Positions 1 through 5,799 of a DNA stretch of 11,589 bases are shown here, in pieces (positions within the stretch are counted from its first letter, which is position 1; each line of letters begins with the position of its first letter). A model generated the notes under the pieces. It did no database searches. It saw nothing but the letters and a program-made list of their open reading frames with translations, and was not told the origin of the DNA. The translations under genes and the position numbers were made by a program. Source of the stretch: Flavobacterium sp. GTDB lineage: Bacteria; Bacteroidota; Bacteroidia; Flavobacteriales; Flavobacteriaceae. The stretch covers positions 1 to 11,589 of the forward strand of contig JAGOAF010000040.1 in assembly GCA_017984035.1 (NCBI GenBank), read 5' to 3'.

Positions 1-599
1 GTACCCACCAAAATAGCTTGCTCCTCTGTACGCCATTTATGAACCAATTGTCTGGAATGTGAATTAGTAATCCAAACCGGTTTTTGTTCTTCTTTTTGTA
101 ATGGAGCGATGAAACCGTCTTGGGTTTGCGCCCACTTCAAAATGATATAGGGTCTATTCTTTTCGTGGAACGTAAAAAAACGTTGGTTGAGTTCGTGACA
201 TTCTTTTTCCAAAATACCAACAATGACATTTGCGCCAGCGTCTCTCAATCGCTTGATGCCGCTTCCAGCTACCTTTATGTTAGAATCGACGGTGCCAATG
301 ACTACATTCGGAATTTTTGTTTCAATAATCAAATCGCAACAGGGAGGCGTTTTTCCAAAATGACTACAAGGTTCTAAACTCACATATATTGTAGCTTTAT
401 TTAATACGGATGGGTCTTTTACAGAACGTATGGCGTTGACTTCAGCATGTGGTTTGCCTGCTTTTTGGTGCCAGCCTTCGCCAATGATTTCGCCATTATA
501 CACAATCACACTTCCAACCATCGGATTAGGATAGGTAGTACCAAAACCGTTTTTAGCAAGTTCGATACAACGAGCGATATAGTCTTCGTGATTGTTCAT
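1..599 (-). CDS. ribD: RibD, bifunctional riboflavin deaminase-reductase (5' part, runs off the window)
   Basis: Read on the minus strand from the ATG at 599-597, the frame stays open to the window edge, giving about 199 codons without a stop. The product begins MNNHEDYIARCIELA. The zinc-dependent cytidine-deaminase fold is shown by HAE at residues 51-53 (zinc His and catalytic Glu) and by a PCSHFGKTPPC motif near residues 77-87, whose two Cys are the other zinc ligands. From about residue 150 the start of the reductase domain is visible (KWAQTQDGFIA, then SRQLVHKWR and EEQAILVG). RibD deaminates the pyrimidinone formed from GTP and then reduces its ribosyl group, in the cytosolic riboflavin pathway. 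The C-terminal reductase portion lies outside the window. The gene is divergent from the acetyltransferase. A TACTTTTG box ends only four bases before the start codon, so the mRNA may be leaderless or nearly so. Confidence 0.95.
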   Translation of the reverse strand, partial: MNNHEDYIARCIELAKNGFGTTYPNPMVGSVIVYNGEIIGEGWHQKAGKPHAEVNAIRSVKDPSVLNKATIYVSLEPCSHFGKTPPCCDLIIETKIPNVVIGTVDSNIKVAGSGIKRLRDAGANVIVGILEKECHELNQRFFTFHEKNRPYIILKWAQTQDGFIAPLQKEEQKPVWITNSHSRQLVHKWRTEEQAILVG

Positions 600-603
600 T
601 ATA

Positions 604-611
604 CAAAAGTA
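604..611 (-). promoter_or_regulatory. -7 box TACTTTTG of the ribD promoter
   Basis: Read on the minus strand, TACTTTTG matches the Bacteroidetes -7 consensus TAnnTTTG. It lies four bases upstream of the ribD ATG, so transcription would start at or within a few bases of the start codon. No good TTG/TTTG -33 element is seen 19-21 bases upstream, which lowers confidence. Confidence 0.45.
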
Positions 612-643
612 CTACTTTTTAGCTTTCCGATTTATGGGATAAC

Positions 644-677
644 TTTCGAAAATTATAATAAACAATAGTTACTTTTG
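644..677 (+). promoter_or_regulatory. Candidate promoter for the acetyltransferase-prmC pair
   Basis: TACTTTTG at 670-677 matches the Bacteroidetes -7 consensus TAnnTTTG. A weak -33 candidate, TTTC at 644-647, lies 22 bases upstream. Initiation would fall near 682, leaving a leader of about 20 bases before the ATG at 702. It sits back to back with the ribD box, so the 600-701 gap is a divergent promoter region. Confidence 0.5.
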
Positions 678-701
678 CGATTCAAATTAGCTTTGATACA
701 G

Positions 702-1187
702 ATGGAGAATTGGCATATTAGAAAAATTGAAAAAAAAGACAATGCGGCAGTAGCTCAGTTAATACGTGCTGTTTTTGACGAATTGAATATTCCAAAAGTA
801 GGAACCGCCTATGAAGACCCGTATTTGGATTTGATGTTCGAAGAATACAATAAACCTAGATCTGTCTATTTTGTGGTAGAACATGAAGAAAAAATTAAGG
901 GTGTTGCCGGAATTGCTCCTTTGGAAAATGAAGCGCCAAGTATTTGCGAATTGCAAAAAATGTATTTTTTGCCAGAAACGCGTGGGAAAGGAATAGGAAA
1001 AGAAATGATGGCAATTTGTTTGCAATCAGCGAGAGAGTTTGGTTTTGAAAAATGTTATTTGGAGACCATGCCTTTCATGCATGCGGCACAAAAATTATAT
1101 AAGAAATCCGGTTTTGACTATTTAGATGCCCCAATGGGTTGCACAGGACATACCAGTTGCCCGGTTTGGATGCTGCAAGATTTGTAA
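702..1187 (+). CDS. GNAT family N-acetyltransferase
   Basis: The 161-residue product (MENWHIRKIEKKD...) is about one GNAT domain long. The acetyl-CoA pyrophosphate-binding motif A is visible at about residues 94-99 (RGKGIG, fitting R/Q-x-x-G-x-G/A), preceded by the beta-4 strand CELQKMYFLPE. The later YLETMPFMHAAQKLYKKSGF segment is the typical GNAT motif B region, with the AxxLYxxxGF pattern. The substrate cannot be told from the sequence: it could be a small molecule, an amino acid or a protein N terminus. I chose the ATG at 702 over an in-frame TTG at 675 because the TTG lies inside the -7 promoter box at 670-677. The prmC ATG follows the stop by 11 bases, so the two are probably co-transcribed. 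A functional link to release-factor methylation is possible but not shown. Confidence 0.88.
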   Translation: MENWHIRKIEKKDNAAVAQLIRAVFDELNIPKVGTAYEDPYLDLMFEEYNKPRSVYFVVEHEEKIKGVAGIAPLENEAPSICELQKMYFLPETRGKGIGKEMMAICLQSAREFGFEKCYLETMPFMHAAQKLYKKSGFDYLDAPMGCTGHTSCPVWMLQDL

Positions 1188-1198
1188 AACTTCTAATT

Positions 1199-2053
1199 AT
1201 GACAATTAAACACTACCGCGACCAATTTATTCAAGAACTAACCTCCTTATATGATGTGGGTGAAGCAGAGAGCTTTTTCTATCGCATTCTAGAGGCGAGA
1301 CATCAGTTAAAACGAATTGACATTGCCTTGCAGCCCGAATTAGCATTGACAGTAACGGAATTGGAAGATTGGAATTTGATTTTGGAACAACTCAAAAAAG
1401 AGATTCCCATACAGTATTTATTAGGTTCCACTCATTTTTATGGATTAGAATTTGAGGTTAATTCCAATGTTTTGATTCCGAGACCGGAAACGGAAGAGTT
1501 GGTGGATTGGATAATCAAAAGTCAGCAATTAGCAATTGGAGACAATAAGGTAAGAATTCTCGATATTGGAACGGGGAGTGGCTGTATCGCGATAGCTTTG
1601 GCAAAAAATCTTCCGAATGCTCAAGTGTTTGCTTTAGATGTTTCCGAACAAGCCTTGGGAACAGCCCAAAAAAATGCTGAATTAAATCAAGTTGCTATTC
1701 AGTTCATTCACCAAAGTGTTTTGGAAACCGAAGATTTGGGACAGCAATTCGATATTATTGTTTCCAATCCGCCGTATGTTCGTTATCTGGAAAAACTAGA
1801 AATCAAGAAAAATGTATTGGACAACGAACCGCATTTAGCACTATTTGTAGCAGATGATGATGCATTGATTTTTTATCGAAAAATAGCTGAATTGGCTCAG
1901 AAAAATTTGAATCCACAGGGCCAATTGTATTTTGAAATTAACCAATATCTAGGTCAAGAAACGTTGGATTTACTTCAAGAAATGGGTTTTAAAAATACCG
2001 AATTGCGAAAAGATATTTACGGTAATGATAGAATGATTCAATGTGCGATATAA
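1199..2053 (+). CDS. prmC: PrmC (HemK), peptide chain release factor N5-glutamine methyltransferase
   Basis: PrmC uses S-adenosylmethionine to methylate the glutamine of the GGQ motif in release factors RF1 and RF2, which speeds peptide release. The 284-residue protein has the usual architecture. A helical N-terminal release-factor-binding domain covers about residues 1-75. It is followed by the family signature IPRPETEELV (93-101). The SAM-binding motif I is ILDIGTGSGCIAIALA (about 120-134), and the catalytic NPPY motif is at 190-193 (IVSNPPYVRY), which holds the target glutamine amide. I chose the ATG at 1199; the same frame is open upstream from a TTG at 1139, but that stretch overlaps the acetyltransferase. 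It ends 59 bases before the convergent permease gene. Confidence 0.96.
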   Translation: MTIKHYRDQFIQELTSLYDVGEAESFFYRILEARHQLKRIDIALQPELALTVTELEDWNLILEQLKKEIPIQYLLGSTHFYGLEFEVNSNVLIPRPETEELVDWIIKSQQLAIGDNKVRILDIGTGSGCIAIALAKNLPNAQVFALDVSEQALGTAQKNAELNQVAIQFIHQSVLETEDLGQQFDIIVSNPPYVRYLEKLEIKKNVLDNEPHLALFVADDDALIFYRKIAELAQKNLNPQGQLYFEINQYLGQETLDLLQEMGFKNTELRKDIYGNDRMIQCAI

Positions 2054-2056
2054 GAA

Positions 2057-2106
2057 TTACGATTTACGAAATATCAATATCGTATATCCAAAATCGTCAA
2101 TCGTAA
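2057..2106. repeat. Imperfect inverted repeat between convergent genes
   Basis: The arms 2057-2069 (TTACGATTTACGA) and 2094-2106 (TCGTCAATCGTAA) pair at 12 of 13 positions around a 24-base loop. The gap is AT-rich and separates the convergent prmC and permease genes, so a bidirectional transcript-end hairpin is plausible, but there is no long T tract. The 12-mer TCGTAAATCGTA, on the minus strand here, recurs on the plus strand at 3489-3500. Confidence 0.6.
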
Positions 2107-2112
2107 ATTGAT

Positions 2113-3354
2113 TTATTCGTAGCGCAATGCTTCAATTGGGTCTAATACCGCAGCCTTGATTGCAGGGTATAAGCCAGATACAATTGCCACAATAAAACTA
2201 GTTATGAAGGCTGCCATAATCGCACCCCAAGGAATAACAAAGGTAAAGTCCATGGCAGTTGCAATTCCGAAACCGATTAAGATTCCAAATATTATCCCTA
2301 CCAATCCTCCCAATTGTCCTATTAATAATGTTTCTATGAAGAACTGAAATGCAATAGTTGACTTTTTAGCCCCTAATGCTTTTCGGACACCAATTTCTCG
2401 GGTACGTTCCGTTACTGAAACAATCATAATATTCATCAAAGCAATAGAAGAACCTAAAACAGTTATGACACCGATAAGCCAAGAAGCTAATCCAAGGTAT
2501 TGAGTAATACTAAGGATACGGTTAATCAAATCGTCAGAACGTACTACACCAAAATTATTATCCTTTACGGGGCTTAATTTTCGAACACGTCGCATGGTAC
2601 TGGTAGCATTATCAATAGCTTGTTCTAACAGTTCTTTTTTATTGACCATTACACTCAAACTGTAGTTGATATTAGGTGCTGTAAATAAAGAGCGAGCGAC
2701 TTGAATTGGAATTAAAACTCGTAAATCTTGACTGTTTCCAAAAGTAGATCCTTTCTCTTTGAGTACGCCAATAACTTTAAATTTAGCGCCGCGTATTGAA
2801 ATAATTTTATTTACAGGGTTCACGTCTTTGAGCAAACCTTTTTCAAAATCAGATCCTACGACACACATATACGTATTGTTATCAATATCAAATCCATTGA
2901 AGTTACGCCCCAAACTAGTTTCTAAACCAGAGTTAGGAATAAAATTTTCATCTACACCAACAACTGTTATTTCAGGATCTGTTTCGTTAGCTTCATATTT
3001 TACTTCTGCTCTTGATGTTGCTGTAAATGAAAGGGAAGTTTCTGTAAAAGGGTATTTGAATTTGTCTTGAAATGCCACCGCTTCGGGATAGGAAATAATT
3101 GGATTGATAATTTCGCGTTCTTCATTTCCTCGATTTCGGGTAGTATTTTCGTATTGATTGATGTTGAAGGTATTGGCACCCATAGAGGCAAAATCAGCCG
3201 AAAGTGTATTTTCTAAAGCTGCAACTACAGTAAGAATTCCCACTAAAGCAGTGATGCCAATAGCTATAATTAATACAGTTAATATGGTACGTAACAATTG
3301 AGTTCGAACAGAACCAAATGCAATCTTAACGTTTTCTTTGAATAAATTTAGCAT
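2113..3354 (-). CDS. MacB/FtsX-type ABC transporter permease
   Basis: The 413-residue membrane protein has the MacB permease layout. A short cytoplasmic N terminus (MLNLFKENVKIAFGSVRTQ) leads to TM1 at about 21-45. A large extracytoplasmic MacB_PCD-like domain follows (about 46-280), and then three membrane segments at about 284-310, 341-366 and 372-397. The FtsX-domain hallmark VTERTREIGVRKALGAK occupies about 314-330, and the C terminus DPIEALRYE is typical. Such permeases work with a separate LolD/MacB-type ATPase in mechanotransmission, for example lipoprotein release, export of peptides or macrolides, or signalling in the envelope. No cognate ATPase or membrane-fusion protein lies next to it, so the partner must be elsewhere. 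It is the only complete minus-strand gene in the window. The substrate is unknown. LolC/E is an alternative, but a single TREIGVRKALGA protein of this size fits the MacB-like group better. Confidence 0.88.
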   Translation of the reverse strand: MLNLFKENVKIAFGSVRTQLLRTILTVLIIAIGITALVGILTVVAALENTLSADFASMGANTFNINQYENTTRNRGNEEREIINPIISYPEAVAFQDKFKYPFTETSLSFTATSRAEVKYEANETDPEITVVGVDENFIPNSGLETSLGRNFNGFDIDNNTYMCVVGSDFEKGLLKDVNPVNKIISIRGAKFKVIGVLKEKGSTFGNSQDLRVLIPIQVARSLFTAPNINYSLSVMVNKKELLEQAIDNATSTMRRVRKLSPVKDNNFGVVRSDDLINRILSITQYLGLASWLIGVITVLGSSIALMNIMIVSVTERTREIGVRKALGAKKSTIAFQFFIETLLIGQLGGLVGIIFGILIGFGIATAMDFTFVIPWGAIMAAFITSFIVAIVSGLYPAIKAAVLDPIEALRYE

Positions 3355-3488
3355 AGTAGCAATTTGTCACGAAAATACAATTTTTGTTACAAGTTTGCTC
3401 TAGAAGAGCTGATATTTATTTTAAAAATAAGATATTTGCACTGAATTTCAGTAATTAGAAATTCAAATTATAAAAAGTACATCGCATA

Positions 3489-3505
3489 TCGTAAATCGTA
3501 TATTC
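3489..3505 (+). repeat. TCGTAAATCGTA intergenic element upstream of hisS
   Basis: The 12-mer TCGTAAATCGTA (3489-3500), followed by TATTC, repeats in opposite orientation the left arm of the element at 2057-2106. It lies immediately upstream of the hisS ATG. AT-rich elements of this kind appear to be dispersed in this type of genome (impression, not checked). Confidence 0.5.
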
Positions 3506-3508
3506 AAA

Positions 3509-4879
3509 ATGGCATCAAAACCAAGTATTCCAAAAGGAACCCGAGATTTTTCTCCTTCAGAGGTTGCAAAACGTCAGTATATTATACAAATGATCAAAAG
3601 TAATTTTGAAAAATTTGGTTTTCAACCGATTGAAACTCCTTCATTTGAAAATTCGGAAACCTTAATGGGTAAATATGGTGAAGAAGGTGATCGTTTGATT
3701 TTTAAGATTTTGAATTCAGGAGATTATTTGGCAAAGGCCAATACCACTCATTTAGAAACAAAGGATAGTACTAAACTGACGGCAAGTATTTCTGAAAAAG
3801 CCTTGCGATATGATTTAACAGTGCCTTTTGCACGTTTTGTGGTACAACACCAAAACGAAATAGAATTTCCTTTTAAAAGATACCAAATTCAACCGGTTTG
3901 GAGAGCCGATCGCCCTCAAAAAGGTCGTTTTAGAGAGTTTTTTCAATGTGATGCCGATGTAGTAGGTTCGACCTCCTTGTGGCAAGAAGTTGAATTGATT
4001 CAATTGTATGACGGAGTTTTTACTGATTTAGGTTTAAATGGGGTAACCATTAAAATCAACAATAGAAAAATCCTTTCTGGGATTGCGGAAGTGATTGGGG
4101 CTTCAGATAAATTAATAGATTTTACGGTGGCTCTTGATAAGCTAGATAAAATAGGCGAAGACGGCGTAAAGAAAGAAATGATGGAGAAAGGAATTTCGGA
4201 AACTGCTATTGCAAAAGTGCAGCCGTTGTTTCGCTTTACGGGAACTTTTTCTGAAAAAATCAATCAATTATCCAGTTTGTTAGCCGATTCAGTTGAAGGA
4301 ATGAAAGGGGTAGAGGAGTTGCGCTTTATTTGTGATAAAGTTACAGCGCTCGGTTTGGTAACAGCAATTTTGGATTTGGATGTGACTTTAGCAAGAGGAT
4401 TGAATTATTACACCGGTGCTATTTTTGAAGTAGCCGCACCTGCAGGAGTTGCAATGGGTTCTATTGGTGGCGGAGGACGATATGATGATTTGACGGGTAT
4501 TTTTGGTTTGAAAAATATGAGTGGAGTTGGAATATCTTTTGGCTTAGACCGAATTTATTTGGTTGTAGAAGAATTGGGATTGTTTCCAACGACAGTTACC
4601 GCAACTTCGCAAGCATTGTTTATTAATTATGGTGAAAATGAAGCGTTTTACGCTATGAAAGCAATGAAAGAATTGCGCCAAACAGGAATAAAAGTAGAGA
4701 TGTATCCAGATAATGCCAAGTTGGCCAAACAATTTCAACATGCAGATAAACGCAATATTCGTTTTGTAGTAATGGCTGGTGATCAAGAGATGAACTCAAA
4801 TACCTATACTTTAAAAAATCTTCAAACGGGAGTACAAGAATCCCTCAGTTTAGAGGAATTAAAAAAAAGGTTTGTATAA
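3509..4879 (+). CDS. hisS: HisRS, histidine-tRNA ligase
   Basis: This cytosolic class II aminoacyl-tRNA synthetase charges tRNA-His using ATP and histidine. The 456-residue product begins with the family's typical [11 protein letters not shown]. The class II motif 2 region [19 protein letters not shown] lies at about 130-148 with its ATP-binding Arg. The HisRS-specific [10 protein letters not shown] motif is at about 294-303, and the glycine-rich [12 protein letters not shown] at about 317-328. Motif 3 is [14 protein letters not shown] (about 339-352). The remainder (about 365-456) is the anticodon-binding domain. Its length is ordinary for the long form of bacterial HisRS. I did not find a confident -33/-7 pair upstream: GATATTTG at 3431-3438 is one mismatch from the -7 consensus but lacks a spaced -33. 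Transcription stops at the hairpin directly after the stop codon, so the gene is probably monocistronic. Confidence 0.97.
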   Translation: MASKPSIPKGTRDFSPSEVAKRQYIIQMIKSNFEKFGFQPIETPSFENSETLMGKYGEEGDRLIFKILNSGDYLAKANTTHLETKDSTKLTASISEKALRYDLTVPFARFVVQHQNEIEFPFKRYQIQPVWRADRPQKGRFREFFQCDADVVGSTSLWQEVELIQLYDGVFTDLGLNGVTIKINNRKILSGIAEVIGASDKLIDFTVALDKLDKIGEDGVKKEMMEKGISETAIAKVQPLFRFTGTFSEKINQLSSLLADSVEGMKGVEELRFICDKVTALGLVTAILDLDVTLARGLNYYTGAIFEVAAPAGVAMGSIGGGGRYDDLTGIFGLKNMSGVGISFGLDRIYLVVEELGLFPTTVTATSQALFINYGENEAFYAMKAMKELRQTGIKVEMYPDNAKLAKQFQHADKRNIRFVVMAGDQEMNSNTYTLKNLQTGVQESLSLEELKKRFV

Positions 4880-4880
4880 A

Positions 4881-4917
4881 AAAAAGCTTCGTTTGATTGG
4901 AACGAAGCTTTTTCTAC
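4881..4917 (+). terminator. Intrinsic terminator of hisS
   Basis: A perfect 13-bp stem, AAAAAGCTTCGTT (4881-4893) with AACGAAGCTTTTT (4901-4913), encloses a 7-base loop and merges into a T run. It begins one base after the hisS stop codon. The A and T ends are symmetric, so it could also work on the opposite strand. Confidence 0.9.
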
Positions 4918-5110
4918 TATAAGGTAATACTGAATTAATAATTATTTAGAAACGAACCTTAATTTATTTTCTGGGATTCAATCCGAAGTAGGAGATTGTT
5001 TCGATTACAAACTTACTTTAATCAGAAATGATATAGTCTTAAAATTTTATTAAAATTTAGTTGGGCTCAAAAAAGAAATTAAGTTAGAATTTCAGAATGC
5101 ATTGTGAAAC
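4914..5110. other. Gap between hisS terminator and grpE control region, no gene recognised
   Basis: This AT-rich stretch contains no ATG-initiated frame of useful length and no RNA gene that I recognise. The only open stretch is 39 codons on the plus strand (4934-5050, stop 5051-5053), preceded directly by TGA and without an ATG. It may be a gene remnant or chance. The regulatory elements of grpE begin at about 5111. Confidence 0.5.
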
Positions 5111-5151
5111 AAAATGTCTGACTTCAAGGTGACAATTTGACATTTTTGAAG
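5111..5151. promoter_or_regulatory. Overlapping inverted repeats upstream of the grpE promoter (candidate operator or activator site)
   Basis: AAAATGTC (5111-5118) and GACATTTT (5139-5146) are a perfect 8-bp inverted repeat with a 20-base spacer. CTTCAA (5122-5127) and TTGAAG (5146-5151) form a second, interleaved 6-bp pair. The right-hand arms overlap or abut the promoter's -33 TTTG at 5136-5139 and end just before the -24 GG at 5156-5157. The canonical CIRCE element of HrcA control is absent. Which protein binds here is unknown. Confidence 0.45.
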
Positions 5152-5168
5152 ATTTGGCAGTACTTTTG
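5136..5168 (+). promoter_or_regulatory. Bacteroidetes housekeeping sigma promoter of grpE-dnaJ
   Basis: TTTG (5136-5139) and TACTTTTG (5161-5168), separated by 21 bases, match the Bacteroidetes primary-sigma consensus (TTTG, about 19-21 bases, TAnnTTTG). This is the best match of its kind in the window. Initiation would fall about 5-7 bases after the -7 box, leaving a short leader before the ATG at 5189. Confidence 0.7.
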
Positions 5169-5170
5169 CA
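5154..5170 (+). promoter_or_regulatory. Sigma-54 type -24/-12 promoter of grpE-dnaJ
   Basis: TTGGCAGTACTTTTGCA (5154-5170) fits the RpoN consensus TTGGCACG-N4-TTGCA except for CG replaced by GT. The invariant GG (5156-5157) and GC (5168-5169) are separated by exactly 10 bases, as required. The predicted start is near 5180, about 8 bases before the ATG at 5189. It shares bases with the housekeeping -7 box, so both readings of this site must be considered. Confidence 0.55.
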
Positions 5171-5188
5171 ATCGCAAAACAAATTAAA

Positions 5189-5767
5189 ATGAAGTTTAAG
5201 AACATTTTTAAAAATAGAAGTACAATGACTACTGAAAAAACAGAAATCGATCAAGAATTAGAAGGAACACCAGTGGAAACACAGGCCAATGAAGAACAAG
5301 CAAGTGTCGAAGAATTACCTGTTGAAGAACAATTAGCCTTAGATTTAGCAGCAGAAAAAGATAAATTTTTGCGATTATTTGCTGAATTTGAAAATTACAA
5401 AAGAAGAACTTCAAAAGAACGTATTGATCTTTTCAAAACGGCTAACCAAGAAGTCTTGTTAGCGATGCTTCCTATTTTGGATGATTTTGACAGAGCTTTG
5501 GTTGAAATCAGTAAATCAGGAGATGAATCGTTGGTAAAAGGGGTAGCATTAATTCATGAAAAATTAAAATCTACTTTAGTAGCTAAGGGATTAGAAGAAG
5601 TAGAAGTTAAAGCGGGTGATGCATTTGATGCTGATTTTGCTGAAGCAATTACACAAATTCCAGCGCCTTCTGACAAAATGAAAGGAAAAATTGTAGACGT
5701 TCTAGAGAAAGGATACAAATTAGGAGATAAAATTATCCGTTTCCCAAAAGTGGTTATTGGAAACTAA
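5189..5767 (+). CDS. grpE: GrpE, nucleotide exchange factor of DnaK
   Basis: GrpE works as a cytosolic dimer that releases ADP from DnaK so that the chaperone can cycle, and it can act as a thermosensor. The 192-residue product has the usual plan. A charged, disordered acidic N terminus (about 13-50) leads into the long dimer coiled coil, which ends in the signature FENYKRRTSKE (67-77). LPILDDFDRAL (94-104) follows. The C-terminal beta domain ends in KGYKLGDKIIRFPKVVIG (174-191). The segment usually seen as FDPxxHEA is FDADFAEAI here, so the common His is Ala. The ATG at 5189 gives the longer product; MTTEKTEI at 5225 is an equally readable second start. With TSSs predicted near 5173-5180, both starts are possible. 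dnaJ follows by 32 bases, giving a grpE-dnaJ operon; dnaK is not in the window. Confidence 0.96.
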   Translation: MKFKNIFKNRSTMTTEKTEIDQELEGTPVETQANEEQASVEELPVEEQLALDLAAEKDKFLRLFAEFENYKRRTSKERIDLFKTANQEVLLAMLPILDDFDRALVEISKSGDESLVKGVALIHEKLKSTLVAKGLEEVEVKAGDAFDADFAEAITQIPAPSDKMKGKIVDVLEKGYKLGDKIIRFPKVVIGN

Positions 5768-5768
5768 A

Positions 5769-5798
5769 CCAAATCGTATAATTTGGAATATTTGGAAT
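5769..5798 (+). promoter_or_regulatory. Hairpin and tandem 9-mer just before dnaJ
   Basis: The 9-mer ATTTGGAAT occurs twice in perfect tandem (5781-5789 and 5790-5798), ending one base before the dnaJ ATG. CCAAAT (5769-5774) can pair with either copy of ATTTGG (5781-5786 or 5790-5795). Pairing with the second copy would cover the only GGA-like ribosome contact near the start. Confidence 0.4.
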
Positions 5799-5799
5799 T

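Noticed and set aside
120..668. Plus-strand frames of 85 and 73 codons
   Set aside because: They lie antisense to ribD, whose minus-strand frame carries the deaminase zinc motifs; no recognisable domain of their own.
675..701. TTG start giving a nine-residue longer acetyltransferase
   Set aside because: The TTG lies inside the TACTTTTG promoter box (670-677), so the transcript would not include it; the ATG at 702 fits GNAT length.
1139..1198. Upstream TTG start extending PrmC by 20 residues
   Set aside because: It overlaps the end of the acetyltransferase gene in another frame and the added residues do not resemble the PrmC N terminus; ATG at 1199 fits.
2759..3070. 103-codon plus-strand frame
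   Set aside because: Antisense shadow of the periplasmic domain of the permease, with no domain or ribosome-binding context.
3397..3409. GCTCT-aga-AGAGC inverted repeat upstream of hisS
   Set aside because: Five-bp stem with a three-base loop, no T tract, no match to a known operator; likely chance.
5111..5188. CIRCE (HrcA) operator before grpE
   Set aside because: The TTAGCACTC-N9-GAGTGCTAA pattern is not present in any form; the inverted repeats seen are unrelated.
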